From Phycisphaerae bacterium (lineage in GTDB: Bacteria; Planctomycetota; Phycisphaerae; Phycisphaerales; UBA1924), in contig BQMO01000007.1 of assembly GCA_022180725.1 (NCBI GenBank), forward strand, positions 1 through 64,000: a stretch of 64,000 nt of DNA. The letters run 5' to 3'. How positions within the stretch are numbered: the stretch's first letter is position 1; every line of letters starts with the position of its first letter. A model generated the notes under the pieces. The model made no database searches. It had not been told where the DNA came from and worked only from the letters and a program-made list of their open reading frames with translations. Both the position numbers and the translations under genes were made by a program. Shown in pieces: positions 48,383 through 58,047 of the stretch.

Positions 48383-49091
48383 CGCACGACCATCCCCGCA
48401 GCCCCCCGCCGACATCGACCGCCTCGCCCTCGCTGGCGTCGAGCCGATCCGGTCGGGCATGATCGTGGGCCTGGGCACGGGTCGGACCGCCAACCGCGCC
48501 ATCCGGGCCTTGGCCGCGCGCGTCCGCGACGAAAAACTCGACATCGACTGCGTCTGTTCCAGTTTGGCGACCGAGGTGCTGGCGAAGGAACTGAACCTCC
48601 CCACGGTCTCCTTCAACGATATCGAGTCCATCGATTACACCTTCGACGGGGCCGACGAGGTCGACCACAAGGTCCGCATGATGAAGGGTCACCACGGGGC
48701 CATCACCCGCCAGCGCCTTGTCGCGGCGGTTTCCAAACGGTGTGTCTGTTTGGCCACCGAAGACAAACTTGTCGAGCACCTCGGCAGCAAGGCCCTCCTC
48801 GCCATCACCGTCATCCCCTTCGGCGTCGCCAGCACCCGCAACCGCCTCCGCGAGATGGGCCTGTCCGGCGTCCTGCGTCGGACCCTCGACGGGGAACTCT
48901 TCGTGACCGACGGCGGGGGCGTCATCCTCGACATGCGCATCCCCGACTCCGCCGACATCGAGAAACTCGCTCTCGCCCTCGACCACGTCCCCGGCGTGGT
49001 CGACCACGGCCTCTTCCTCTCCGAGGCCGACGAGGTCATCATCGAGTGCAAGAAGGGCGAACTCCGCCGGCTTGTGCCGCCGGAGACCTGA
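48375..49091 (+). CDS. rpiA: Ribose-5-phosphate isomerase A
   Basis: RpiA interconverts ribose 5-phosphate and ribulose 5-phosphate in the pentose phosphate pathway. The 238-residue product has GMIVGLGTGRTANRAIRAL, the catalytic region YTFDGADEVDHKVRMMKGHHGAITRQRLVA and the C-terminal VVDHGLFLSEADEVIIE. The only reasonable start is a TTG at 48375, with AGGGGA upstream, lying 8 bp inside the ALDH gene; an internal ATG would remove the first strand. Translational coupling to the dehydrogenase is likely. Confidence 0.93.
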   Translation: MTDARPSPQPPADIDRLALAGVEPIRSGMIVGLGTGRTANRAIRALAARVRDEKLDIDCVCSSLATEVLAKELNLPTVSFNDIESIDYTFDGADEVDHKVRMMKGHHGAITRQRLVAAVSKRCVCLATEDKLVEHLGSKALLAITVIPFGVASTRNRLREMGLSGVLRRTLDGELFVTDGGGVILDMRIPDSADIEKLALALDHVPGVVDHGLFLSEADEVIIECKKGELRRLVPPET

Positions 49092-49094
49092 CCG

Positions 49095-50366
49095 CTACGC
49101 CGACGATCGGAAGATCGCGGCGCACACGGTCTGCCCGTGAACAAAGTTCGTCCCGTCCAGCGGGCCGATCTCGCCCGCCGCGAAAAAACCCGCGAGTGGT
49201 ACCCGCGCCGCCGTCCCGGGCTCGATGGCGATCCCCGGCTTGGCCGCGGCTTCCCCCGCGGGCTGGGGCGCAAAGGCGCGCAGCACGGCCCCCGCGTCGT
49301 GGTTCGGCCCGCCGAACATCTGCCTCCCGCGACCTCCGCACGTGATCAGCAGAACCCCCGCGGGCGGCGCGTACAACTTCTGCGCGTCGAGCAGCAAGGC
49401 CAGGTCCTCGTGCGCCGTCTGCGCATCGCGCATGTGCAATCGCACCGTCTGCCCCACGGAAACCTGCTCGTTGATCGCCAGCGCCGCGTGCTCCGTATCC
49501 ACACCCACCACGTTCCGGATCAGGAAATCGCCCCGTCCGAAGTGGCTCTTGTATTCGTTCACCACACGGCCCAGGAACAGGCCCGCCTTCAGCCCCTCGC
49601 GTTGCTGCTCGGTGAGGTCCGACACCGTCGCGGAAACCACCTCGAGCGCGGGCCGCCCCCCGAGCTCGAAGATCAGGTTCCGTCGGGCCTTCGTGATGAC
49701 AAACGTCGGCCCGAACGGGCGGCACCCCTGCGACACCAGCGCATCCACCGCAATCGACCCTCGCATCGACACCAGCACCCCGCCCCGCGTCTCCAATCGA
49801 TCGTTCAGCAGCACCGCGTTCCCCCCCGGCTCGCCCGACGCCGACGCCAGCCCGCCGAAGATCGGCACGCTCCGCCCCGCCCCCCGCGCGGCGTTCAGCG
49901 ACGGCAACAGCCGCACCAGCGGCACCGAGAACGGGTCGGCCAGCATGAACGCCGCCCGAAGGTCATCCCCCGCGCCAAGCCGATCCGCCAACCGGGCGGC
50001 ATGGTCTTCCTCGGCCTCGTCGGCGATCAGGTCATCCGTCCAGCAGGTCGAAAGTTCAACTCCGGGTAACCGAGCCGCGAGGATCGACACCGACGGCGCG
50101 TCCTCCAGTTCCGTCGCGTCCGCGATCACGCCCGACGCCGTGCACCCCACGAGCACCGTGGGCGAGAGGGCCTTGCGGATGATCGACGCCACCGCGGCGG
50201 CCTGCGCCACGTGGTGCTTTGATATAAAGACGAACACCAAGTCCGCATGGCGACGAAGCCGCATCGCGCACGCGCCGCACGCCATCGACGCCGCGCGCTC
50301 GGCATCGTCATGGGCGCCCAGGCCCGATGCAAACATGACCCGGTCTCGTCCCTCGCCCTGTTCCAC
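49095..50366 (-). CDS. FIST-domain sensor protein
   Basis: The 423-residue soluble protein consists of FIST N and FIST C domains, small-ligand (possibly amino-acid) sensor modules. The N-part has DLVFVFISKHHVAQAAAVAS and LVGCTASGVI. The C-part has FLIRNVVGVD, the signature ITCGGRGRQMFGGPNHDA and the ending FFAAGEIGPLDGTNFVHGQT. No kinase, cyclase or chemotaxis partner is attached or adjacent. The start is a GTG with TACACT 6 nt upstream. It is convergent with rpiA, 3 bp apart. Confidence 0.9.
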   Translation of the reverse strand: MEQGEGRDRVMFASGLGAHDDAERAASMACGACAMRLRRHADLVFVFISKHHVAQAAAVASIIRKALSPTVLVGCTASGVIADATELEDAPSVSILAARLPGVELSTCWTDDLIADEAEEDHAARLADRLGAGDDLRAAFMLADPFSVPLVRLLPSLNAARGAGRSVPIFGGLASASGEPGGNAVLLNDRLETRGGVLVSMRGSIAVDALVSQGCRPFGPTFVITKARRNLIFELGGRPALEVVSATVSDLTEQQREGLKAGLFLGRVVNEYKSHFGRGDFLIRNVVGVDTEHAALAINEQVSVGQTVRLHMRDAQTAHEDLALLLDAQKLYAPPAGVLLITCGGRGRQMFGGPNHDAGAVLRAFAPQPAGEAAAKPGIAIEPGTAARVPLAGFFAAGEIGPLDGTNFVHGQTVCAAIFRSSA

Positions 50367-50372
50367 GGGCGG

Positions 50373-50378
50373 AGTGTA
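50373..50378 (-). promoter_or_regulatory. -10-like box before FIST gene
   Basis: On the minus strand TACACT lies exactly 6 nt before the GTG at 50366. It sits in the 38-bp gap after the upstream secreted-protein gene, so the FIST gene can have its own leaderless transcript. Confidence 0.45.
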
Positions 50379-50404
50379 GGGATTCGCCCGTCATCCGCGA
50401 TGGG

Positions 50405-51715
50405 TTACTTGCCTTCCGCCGGCTCGGCCGCCGGCGCGGGCACCGACTTCAGCAGGTCCACGTGCACCGGCGTGATGATGTTCAGTTGCAGCGAACGATC
50501 CAACTGAGATTCACCCACCACCCCGACGACCTGCCCGATCATGTCGTCCAGCCGTACCGAGTCTGTCGGCCGCAGGTACCCCAACGTGCGAGACGCCGTC
50601 GCCCCGACCGACACGATCCGGTACATCCGCGGCAGGCTTTTGCCGTCGTACACCAGGCTCGTCTGCAACTGCCCAACCACCGTGTAGTACCGCGTCCGGG
50701 CGAGTTCATCGAGTTGGGCCGACACGGCCCGACGGCCCTGGTCCGCCGCGGCACGCTCCTCTTCCTGCCGACGCAGCGTGTCGCGGAACTCGCGACGCAC
50801 CACCAGCGCCTCGCGCCGAACTTCCAACTGCCGCCGCGTCCCGGCCTTGTCCGCCGGCACCGCCGAGATCGCACGATCCAACTCCACGATCAACTCGTCC
50901 ACCTCCGCGGACAGGATCGGCTGCTTCCACATCGCCTGGAACGTCTGCTCCAGTGCGTCCCACGTGCCCACCGTCCGCGTCGCGGGCGGCGTGCTCGGCG
51001 TCGCTCCCGGCGGGGGCACGGTTGCCGCGTCAGGGGTCGTCGCCTGCGTAATCGTCACCGGCGCCTCGTCCACGGGTGTGGTGTTCGTGGCATTTGGCGA
51101 GGGCGTCGGCGTCGGCGCCTCCGCGGTTCCGGTGGGTGCCGGCACGGGCGTCGCCGTCAACGGTTCGGTGGGCAACTCGGGCAGGTACGTGCCCGCGGCG
51201 GCCCTGAACGCGGTGATCTCGGCCTCGGTCGCCCGGCGAAGATTCCGCGTCGGCGTGTACGCCTTCGCGCCCTTCGGAGCGGCCACCCGGTACCCCGCGA
51301 TCGACCCGCTCACGTCCTTGATCGTCTCCTGCACCGTCAACGCCGTTCCGATCGGCAGCGGCGCATCGAACAGCGCCTTGTACGAGCCGTCGTACCCCTG
51401 CGCGGCGTTCGGCGCCCGCAGCCGACTCGGCTGCGTCAGCGTCACCACCTCGCCCGCCAGCGCCCCATCCATCGCGCGTACAAACGCCCCGACCCCCGCC
51501 GGGTAGTTCACCCGAGACCACCCACCACCTTCCGCGTCGACGAGAAGCACCGTGCCCGACTTGGCCTCGGCCACGCGGTAGAACCGGTCGCTGTCGCTGC
51601 AGTGCAGGGACGTCTTTTCAGCCTGTACGAAGGCGTAGTATGGCGCGACGACGCGAACCTGCGCCGCCGCCGGCGCGACGCACGCGACCAGGGTGATGAC
51701 AGCACTTCGGACCAT
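50405..51715 (-). CDS. Secreted protein with SH3-like region and coiled coil
   Basis: The 436-residue protein has a signal peptide (MVRSAVITLVACVAPAAA) and two SH3b-like stretches (HCSDSDRFYRVAEAKSGTVL and SRVNYPAGVGAFVRAMDGAL, about 35-85). A Thr/Pro/Ala linker (about 185-250) is followed by a coiled coil rich in Arg/Glu (about 300-345) and a C-terminal beta region (RMYRIVSVGATASRTLGYL). AGGAGG precedes the ATG. Envelope or peptidoglycan attachment is inferred from the SH3-like part; no family name is certain. Confidence 0.7.
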   Translation of the reverse strand: MVRSAVITLVACVAPAAAQVRVVAPYYAFVQAEKTSLHCSDSDRFYRVAEAKSGTVLLVDAEGGGWSRVNYPAGVGAFVRAMDGALAGEVVTLTQPSRLRAPNAAQGYDGSYKALFDAPLPIGTALTVQETIKDVSGSIAGYRVAAPKGAKAYTPTRNLRRATEAEITAFRAAAGTYLPELPTEPLTATPVPAPTGTAEAPTPTPSPNATNTTPVDEAPVTITQATTPDAATVPPPGATPSTPPATRTVGTWDALEQTFQAMWKQPILSAEVDELIVELDRAISAVPADKAGTRRQLEVRREALVVRREFRDTLRRQEEERAAADQGRRAVSAQLDELARTRYYTVVGQLQTSLVYDGKSLPRMYRIVSVGATASRTLGYLRPTDSVRLDDMIGQVVGVVGESQLDRSLQLNIITPVHVDLLKSVPAPAAEPAEGK

Positions 51716-52022
51716 GACGACCTCCTGAGTGACTCACGGCATTCCCGACGGCCCGCGACTCCGCCGCGCGGCCGCCGATCCCGCTTGACCGACGCGCCAA
51801 GGCTACCCCGCCCGCACGGGGCGCAGTTGACGACCATTCACACGGGTGCAGCCTGTAGGTATCGGTCAACCCGGCCTCGCGTCGCCACTTTGACGGCGGG
51901 CCTCGGCACGGCTACTTTTGCCCGCGGCGTGCGCGTCGCGACTTGGACCAGTTGAATCGTAAAACTCGACTGGTCAATGTTTTACGGCTGCGACGGCGGG
52001 CGGCAGCCACGGAACACGCTCC
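51716..52022. other. Intergenic region upstream of TolC-like gene
   Basis: This 307-bp spacer lies between divergent genes. It holds a promoter candidate (TTGACG 51890-51895, 17 bp, TACTTT 51913-51918) reading toward the TolC-like gene and an inverted repeat GACCAGT (51946-51952)/ACTGGTC (51969-51975) downstream of it. The repeat would lie in the 5' leader or act as an operator. No coding potential is seen. Confidence 0.5.
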
Positions 52023-53831
52023 ATGAAGTGTGCGAGATTCAGGATGATCCCGGGGTGTGCACTCGCCGGGCTGGTCGTGGGTGTCGGCTGTACGCCGTCC
52101 CCTTTCCGACAAGAAACCGAGCGGAGCCTGCGCGCCAGTGTGATCGACACCGCCGAGCGAGAACTCCGCGAGGCCCAATCCTTCCCACAGCGGATCGTCA
52201 CCACGCGCGAGGACCTCATCGCCTCGCTGGGCATCCGACCGGAGTTCATGCCCGAACTCCAGGGCATGGCGGGTATGGCTTCCTACGACGTCGCCGCCTT
52301 GCACTTGGGCGATGATCTGCTCGGGCGGCCTACCCAGGTCATCACGCTCAACCTCGAGCGCGTCATGCGCACCGCCGTCGAGCGCAACATCGCGGTCCAG
52401 TTCGCACGGCTCGGGCCGGCGATCAGCGAGGCCCAGGTCCAGGCCGCCGAGGCCGCCTTCGACTGGACGTTCTTCCAGACCGCCACCTGGAACAATACGA
52501 ACAGCCCGATCGTCTCGACGGCCTTCACAGGCTCGAGCAGCCCCGTCAACTCGACCAACGCCGAATCATTGACCGGGGCTACCGGCGTTCGACGGAACCT
52601 CGTGGGAGGCGGTCGGCTGACCACGCAGGTCGATCTCGGGTACTCGGACAACAACACCCCCGGGCAGGTTGCCCGACCGAATCCCTCGGCCACCTCGTCC
52701 TTCCTCATCCAGTGGGACCAGCCCCTGCTCCGCGGCGCGGGGTCGGAAGTCACGCAGGCCGAGATCCGCGTGGCGCGCAACGCCGAGCGCGGCGCCGTGC
52801 AGACCCTTCGCCGCGACCTCATCCGCATCCTGACCGACACGGAAAAAACCTACTGGGACCTCACCCGCGCGGTCTACGACGTGCTCATCATCCAGCGGCT
52901 GCTGGACCGCGGCATCGAAGTGCGCCGTCAGTTGGAGCAGCGCCTCCCGCTGGACGCCAACCAGGCCCAGATCGCCTCCGCCCGCGCGAGGGTCGAGCAG
53001 CGCCGCGCCGACCTCGACCGCGCCCGGCGTCAGGTTCGGCTGCTCAGCGACCGCCTCAAGCAACTCATGAACGACCCGCACCTCACGGTGGGGAGCGAGG
53101 TCGTCGTGCTGCCCGCCGACCGGCCCGTGGACCAGCCCGTGCGGTTCAGCCTGCTCGACAGCCTTCGCCAGGCCGTCGCCTATCGCCCCGAAGTGCAGCA
53201 GGCCATGCTCGCCATCGACGATGCGTCGATCCGGCTGATCGTGGCGCGCAACGCACGCCTTCCGGACCTGTCGATGCGCCTCCAAGTGCGATGGTCCGGC
53301 CTCGACAACGACATGAGCAGCGCGATGACGGACACCTTCGGGGGGAACTTCATCGACTACCTCGCGGGGCTGAACTTCGAGCAGCCCATCGGCAACCGCA
53401 AGGCCGAGGCCGACGCCCGCCGACGCCTCCTCGAACGCAGCCAGACCGTGCTCGCGTACCGCAACGCCGTGCAGACCGCCGCGGGGGACGTGAAGACCGC
53501 GCTCAACCGCGTCAACCTGAACTACGCCCTCATCGCGCAGATGGGGTCCAGCCGCGTCGCCGCCTCCGAGGACCTGCGCGTCCTCCAGGTCGAAAAGGAC
53601 TTCCGCCAGGGGTACACCGTCGAGCGGCTGGACCTGGAACTCAACCGCCAGGAGCAACTCGCGGCCCGCGAACGCGACGAGATCGCCGCCCTCATCGAAT
53701 ACAACCAATCCATCGCCGAACTCTTCCAGTCGATGGGCACCACGCTCGAACGAAACAACGTGTCCGTTGTCGCCCCGTCGTCGGCGACCACGCTCGACCT
53801 GTGGAACCTCGACGCCGGCATGGCCCCCTGA
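52023..53831 (+). CDS. TolC-like outer-membrane efflux lipoprotein
   Basis: The 602-residue protein is an outer-membrane factor. It starts with a lipoprotein signal ending in LVVGVGC (lipid Cys at about residue 23) and contains the paired helical repeats of TolC-like channels (AEIRVARNAERGAVQTLRRDL, RRADLDRARRQVRLLSDRL, AEADARRRLLERSQTVLAYR). Strand regions such as RLTTQVDLGYSDNN lie between. It would form the exit duct of an efflux or secretion system. No adaptor or inner-membrane pump gene is adjacent, so the partner is unknown. Confidence 0.88.
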   Translation: MKCARFRMIPGCALAGLVVGVGCTPSPFRQETERSLRASVIDTAERELREAQSFPQRIVTTREDLIASLGIRPEFMPELQGMAGMASYDVAALHLGDDLLGRPTQVITLNLERVMRTAVERNIAVQFARLGPAISEAQVQAAEAAFDWTFFQTATWNNTNSPIVSTAFTGSSSPVNSTNAESLTGATGVRRNLVGGGRLTTQVDLGYSDNNTPGQVARPNPSATSSFLIQWDQPLLRGAGSEVTQAEIRVARNAERGAVQTLRRDLIRILTDTEKTYWDLTRAVYDVLIIQRLLDRGIEVRRQLEQRLPLDANQAQIASARARVEQRRADLDRARRQVRLLSDRLKQLMNDPHLTVGSEVVVLPADRPVDQPVRFSLLDSLRQAVAYRPEVQQAMLAIDDASIRLIVARNARLPDLSMRLQVRWSGLDNDMSSAMTDTFGGNFIDYLAGLNFEQPIGNRKAEADARRRLLERSQTVLAYRNAVQTAAGDVKTALNRVNLNYALIAQMGSSRVAASEDLRVLQVEKDFRQGYTVERLDLELNRQEQLAARERDEIAALIEYNQSIAELFQSMGTTLERNNVSVVAPSSATTLDLWNLDAGMAP

Positions 53832-53870
53832 TTCTGCACGCCCCGTCGCGCCCGGTCGCGTCCGCGCGGC

Positions 53871-53876
53871 AACAAT
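53871..53876 (+). promoter_or_regulatory. Weak -10-like box before Sua5 gene
   Basis: AACAAT, a four-of-six match, lies exactly 6 nt before the GTG at 53883 with no Shine-Dalgarno sequence. The hexamer lacks the first T, so this is the weakest of the series. Confidence 0.25.
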
Positions 53877-53882
53877 GCCCGC

Positions 53883-54890
53883 GTGATCGACGGGCTGATC
53901 GATATCTCGCAGGCCGTAGCGCACCTCCGGGCCGGGGGGCTGGTGGCCTTCCCCACCGAGACGGTCTACGGCCTGGGCGCCGACGCGCTGAATGAGGCGG
54001 CGATCCGCCGCGTGTTCGAACTGAAAGGCCGGCCCGCGGCCAACCCGCTCATCGTCCACGTCGCCGACGCCTGGATGGCGCGCGAGGTCGTCGCCCACTG
54101 GCCCCGCGAAGCCCAACTCCTCGCCGACGCCTTCTGGCCAGGCCCGCTCTCCATCGTCCTCCCCGCCGGCCCGCACATTCCCAAAGCCGTCACCGGCGGC
54201 GGACCCTCCGTCGCCGTGCGATGCCCCAATCACCCCACGACGCTGATCCTGCTCCATGAGTATGAAGGCCCCCTCGTGGGCCCGAGCGCCAACCTCTCCG
54301 GCAAGATTTCCCCAACCTCCGCGGCCCACGTCCGCGAGGCCTTTTCCGCGACGGACGTCCCGATCCTCGACGGTGGCGACTGCGAGGTCGGCATCGAATC
54401 CACCGTTCTCTCGCTCGTCGGCGGACGCGCCACCATCCTCCGTCCGGGCGTCATCGGGCCCGAGCAGATCGCCCGCGTCATCGGTCGCGGGGTCACGTAC
54501 GAGGCGCCCATCCCCAGCGCGGAGGGCGCGCCCAGCCCCTCGCCGGGGCTGATGCCCACGCACTACGCACCCGCCGCCAAGGCCGTCATGGTCAGCGGCG
54601 AGGACCTGCCGCGAGTTGCCCGCGAGGCGACCGGACAGGTCGTCGCGCTCACGATCTCCGACGTCACCCTGCCCCCGCCTCACAAGTGCATCCCCATGCC
54701 CGACACGCCCGAGGACTACGCGCGGGCCCTCTATACGGCCCTGCGCATGGCCGACAAGCCCCGCACCAGCGTGATCGCCGTCGAAACGCCGCCCGCCGGT
54801 GTGTCCGATGAGGAACGCGCCGTATGGCGCGCCGTCATGGACCGTCTCACGCGGGCCACCGCGCCCGCCGACACTGCCGCCCGCACGTGA
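53883..54890 (+). CDS. tsaC: Threonylcarbamoyl-AMP synthase (Sua5/YwlC type)
   Basis: This enzyme makes threonylcarbamoyl-AMP from threonine, bicarbonate and ATP for the t6A modification of ANN-decoding tRNAs. The 335-residue product has the YrdC domain with VAFPTETVYGLGADAL, KGRPAANPLIVHV, PSVAVRCPNHP and VGPSANLSG, then the linker motif SPGLMPTHYAP and a C-terminal Sua5 domain of about 110 residues. The two-domain form is the Sua5 type rather than the short TsaC. The start is GTG, 51 bp after the TolC-like gene. Confidence 0.94.
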   Translation: MIDGLIDISQAVAHLRAGGLVAFPTETVYGLGADALNEAAIRRVFELKGRPAANPLIVHVADAWMAREVVAHWPREAQLLADAFWPGPLSIVLPAGPHIPKAVTGGGPSVAVRCPNHPTTLILLHEYEGPLVGPSANLSGKISPTSAAHVREAFSATDVPILDGGDCEVGIESTVLSLVGGRATILRPGVIGPEQIARVIGRGVTYEAPIPSAEGAPSPSPGLMPTHYAPAAKAVMVSGEDLPRVAREATGQVVALTISDVTLPPPHKCIPMPDTPEDYARALYTALRMADKPRTSVIAVETPPAGVSDEERAVWRAVMDRLTRATAPADTAART

Positions 54891-54976
54891 TCGGGTGATT
54901 CGTCGCTGTTATCGGCCCCCGGATCGGATATTCGCGCACGCTATGCGCGGCGGGAATGATTCTCGCGGGTTCGTGC

Positions 54977-55004
54977 TTGTTCCGCACGCGTCACGGTGTA
55001 AAGT
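54977..55004 (+). promoter_or_regulatory. Promoter of small unknown gene
   Basis: TTGTTC at 54977-54982 and TAAAGT at 54999-55004 are separated by 16 bp. The -10 box lies 8 nt before the ATG at 55013, fitting a leaderless or nearly leaderless mRNA. Confidence 0.45.
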
Positions 55005-55012
55005 ACCACCGC

Positions 55013-55354
55013 ATGGATGCGACCCCGATCCCGCCGACGATTCCCTTCCGCGTCGCGCAGGCGTACGGCGTACGACCCGCGGCCGCGCCGGCGTCCTTCC
55101 CAACACACCCGGATCGTGTCGCACGCGTCACGGCACAGGACACCGTGGTGCTCACCGCGCAATCGCCCGAGGCGTCGGCCATGCGCGAACGCGTCAGGCC
55201 CCTCGTCGCCGCCAAGGTCCCTCAGGGTGTTGACTTTGTCGCCCAGGGCGTAGCGTCAACCCCGGGCACGATCAGCATGTACCGTCACCCGGCGGACAAG
55301 AACGCCGCCGCGACGGGCGTTGGCGCGGGCCGCACCCTCGACGTGCGCGGCTGA
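55013..55354 (+). CDS. Small hypothetical protein
   Basis: I do not recognise this 113-residue protein. It has no signal peptide or membrane segment. Sequence features are a Pro/Ala-rich N-terminus (PPTIPFRVAQAYG), an amphipathic helix (EASAMRERVRPLVAAKVPQG) and a basic, Gly-rich end (ADKNAAATGVGAGRTLDVRG). The ATG is supported by the promoter directly upstream. It is convergent with the S9 peptidase gene, 9 bp apart. Confidence 0.65.
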   Translation: MDATPIPPTIPFRVAQAYGVRPAAAPASFPTHPDRVARVTAQDTVVLTAQSPEASAMRERVRPLVAAKVPQGVDFVAQGVASTPGTISMYRHPADKNAAATGVGAGRTLDVRG

Positions 55355-55363
55355 AGCCGCCGA

Positions 55364-57985
55364 TCAGTTCCGCCGGCGCCGCCGTTCACCGCCCGAGGGC
55401 GGAGCCAATTCGCTCGGGGTGGGCGCGTCCTTCCCGAGCATCGTCCGCAGAATGAACTCGATCTGTACCTGCTGGTAGTGCCGCCCGCCGATCCCGTGGC
55501 GGGCCTCGGGGTACAACATCATCTCGAAAGGCTTGTTGGCCTCCTGCAGCGCCCTGATGAGCCGCGTGTTGTTCTGCAGGTGCACGTTGTCGTCCATCAT
55601 GCCGTGCACGAGCAGGAGCCGGCCGTGCAGGTCCTTGGCCCGCTCGATCACGCTCCCGTCGCGATAGCCGTCGGGATTCTCCTGCGGCGTCAGCATGTAC
55701 CGCTCGGTGTAGATCGAGTCATACTCGCGCCAGTCGGTGACCGGGGCGCCCGAGATGCCCGCGGCGAAAAGTTTGCTCCGCGTCATGCAGTACGCGGTGA
55801 TGTATCCGCCGTAACTGTGCCCGGCCATGCCCACGCGGTCCGCGTCCGCCCACGGGTGCGCCGTCAGCCAGGTGATGGCGGTTTCGATGTCCTTGAGTTC
55901 CGATTGACCCAGGCGCTTGTAGCACGCCCACGCCGAAACGGCGCCCTTGCCGCTCGCGCTCCGCGGATCGGCCCGGAACGCGAGGATGCCCGCCGACGCC
56001 AGCGCCTGGTCCCACGTCCGCGCCGGCCCCGCGCCGTTCCACGTGTCGCTGATGGTGGGGGCGTGCGGGCCGGCGTAGGTCATGAACCACACGGGGTACG
56101 TGCGCTCGGGATCAAAGTCCGGCGGCTTCACGAGCGTGGCTTCCATCGCGAACCCGTCGGGCGTCAGAATCTGGAAGTGCGAGCTCTCGCCCAGGCGAAA
56201 CTTCTCCAGGTCGCGTACGGGGTTCGTGTCGAGCATGCGCACGATCGCGCCGTCGGCGAGCGAACGCAGTGCGACCTGCCCCGGGCGCTGGGCGCTCGAC
56301 CACGAATCCACGAACAGGTCGCCCCTGGGCGCCACGGCGACTCGGTGGGCTCCCCGCTCGTGCGTCAGCCGCGTGATCTCCGTGCCGTCGAGTTTCACGC
56401 GGTAGAGGTTCTCGCCAAGGGGGTTGTCCTTCGTGCCGGTGACATACGCCACGCCCTCGGCCTCGTCGACGCGCGCGATGCTCCGGCATTCCCACTCTCC
56501 GCTCGTCACCGCGTTCAGGAGTTTCCCGTCGGCGGCGTAGCGGTACAGGTGGAGCCATCCCGTCCGCTCCGAGCCGAAGAGGAACGTACCGTCCTTGAGG
56601 AAGCGGACGGTCGGGCTTTCGTCGATCCATGCGTTGGTGGTTTCACGGAAGAGCACCTTCGCGGCGCCGCCGGTCGCCGGGGCCGCGACCAGGTCCATCC
56701 ATGTCTGCACGCGGTTGGTCACGCACGCCACCAGCCCGCTGGAATCGGGCCGCCAGAACACGCGCGTGACGAGCATGTTGTCCGGCTCGTACGCCGAGAG
56801 GTCCACCTCGGCGGGCGTGCCCCCCGCCGCGGAAACGGTGAAGACCTTCGCCCGCGGGTTGGGCTCGCCGGCCTTGGGGTAGAGCGTGTTCTCGATTCGC
56901 TGGTCGAGCCGCGCGTTGTTGACGATCACGTAGTTCGGCACCGGCGAACTGTCGACCTCCATGTACGCGAGACGCGTGGAATCGGGCGACCACCAGTAGA
57001 CCTTCCACGACCGGCCGAAGATTTCCTCGAAGTAGACCCAGTCGGCCTTCCCGCGCCGCAGCCGGTCGTGGCCCCCGGTAGTGATCGCCCGCTCCGTCCC
57101 TGTCACCACGTCCACCGTCCACAGGTCGTTGTTGCGGACGAAGGCGACGAACCGGCCGTCGGGGCTGAACGAGGCCAACTCCTCGGCGTCGGGCGTGCTC
57201 GTCAGCCGCAGGGCCCGTGTGCCGTCGAGCGTGGCGTAGTAGAGGTCGTTCTCGTGCTCGGCGAAGAAGGCGGTGCGGTCGTCGTTCCATCGTGCCCGTC
57301 CCGCGACGGCCTTGGCGGCCTTCTCGCCGATGGCCGGCAAGGCGGCGAGCGCCCCGGCCGCCGGCTCGGTGTCGATCGAGGCCACGACGCGCCCGGTTCG
57401 GGCGGCGAACGTGCGCAGCATCCCCTCGCGGCTTTGGCGGAAGTGTTCGCCGTCGTCGAGCCATTCGTGCCCACCCGTGGGCGAGCCGGCCAAGTTGGCC
57501 GCGTTCGGTCCTTGCAGGTCCTCGAACGTCAGCGGCCGCGGCGACGGGCGATCCTTCTCCGGCGCCCTCGCCGCCACCGTCAGCAGGGGCGTCGGCGTCA
57601 TCAGCCGGAGTATGGCGAAGTCGGCGTCGGCGCGCCCCGCGCGTACCGCGTGCCCGCCCGATGCGCCCGGTTCCAGCAACGCGGACGCCCACGGGGCGAA
57701 CACCCGGTCGGCCCGAATGACGAACATCCCCGGCTCGAGCCGGCGCGGCTCGAGGCGCACGGTCGCGGCGTGACGCGTGACGCCGGCCGGGCGGACCACC
57801 TCGGCGTCGATCTCGACCTGTTCGCGCAACTCCTCGACGCGCACGCCGAGCCGCTGGAGTTGCTCGACGGTGTGCGTTGCCGACGCGGGCAGCACGTGCG
57901 CGAAGGTCCGCGCCGACTCCCGCGACTGGGCCGAGGCCACGCCAACACTCACCACCAGCACGCTCAGGCCAGACATCAGGCGCAT
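55364..57985 (-). CDS. Exported S9 family prolyl oligopeptidase (DPP IV-like)
   Basis: The 873-residue protein has a signal peptide (MRLMSGLSVLVVSVGVASA), an N-terminal region of about 550 residues forming the DPP IV beta-propeller (FSPDGRFVAFVRNNDLWTVD, DWVYFEEIFGRSWKVYWWSP) and a C-terminal alpha/beta-hydrolase domain. The catalytic triad is Ser724 in GHSYGGY, Asp798/799 in GMMDDNVH and His830 in ARHGIGG. The EE pair in VYFEEIFGR is like the DPP IV substrate amine-binding glutamates, so it may release N-terminal dipeptides in the periplasm. GGAG precedes the ATG. Confidence 0.93.
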   Translation of the reverse strand: MRLMSGLSVLVVSVGVASAQSRESARTFAHVLPASATHTVEQLQRLGVRVEELREQVEIDAEVVRPAGVTRHAATVRLEPRRLEPGMFVIRADRVFAPWASALLEPGASGGHAVRAGRADADFAILRLMTPTPLLTVAARAPEKDRPSPRPLTFEDLQGPNAANLAGSPTGGHEWLDDGEHFRQSREGMLRTFAARTGRVVASIDTEPAAGALAALPAIGEKAAKAVAGRARWNDDRTAFFAEHENDLYYATLDGTRALRLTSTPDAEELASFSPDGRFVAFVRNNDLWTVDVVTGTERAITTGGHDRLRRGKADWVYFEEIFGRSWKVYWWSPDSTRLAYMEVDSSPVPNYVIVNNARLDQRIENTLYPKAGEPNPRAKVFTVSAAGGTPAEVDLSAYEPDNMLVTRVFWRPDSSGLVACVTNRVQTWMDLVAAPATGGAAKVLFRETTNAWIDESPTVRFLKDGTFLFGSERTGWLHLYRYAADGKLLNAVTSGEWECRSIARVDEAEGVAYVTGTKDNPLGENLYRVKLDGTEITRLTHERGAHRVAVAPRGDLFVDSWSSAQRPGQVALRSLADGAIVRMLDTNPVRDLEKFRLGESSHFQILTPDGFAMEATLVKPPDFDPERTYPVWFMTYAGPHAPTISDTWNGAGPARTWDQALASAGILAFRADPRSASGKGAVSAWACYKRLGQSELKDIETAITWLTAHPWADADRVGMAGHSYGGYITAYCMTRSKLFAAGISGAPVTDWREYDSIYTERYMLTPQENPDGYRDGSVIERAKDLHGRLLLVHGMMDDNVHLQNNTRLIRALQEANKPFEMMLYPEARHGIGGRHYQQVQIEFILRTMLGKDAPTPSELAPPSGGERRRRRN

Positions 57986-58047
57986 GGAGTCACTCCAAGG
58001 GGACGCCGCATGATACAGAGTTCTGTCCTTGCCCCGCGCGCGAAGTA

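Noticed and set aside
52566..54683. 705-codon minus-strand frame across the TolC-like and Sua5 genes
   Set aside because: It crosses two recognisable genes and their spacer and has no domain features.
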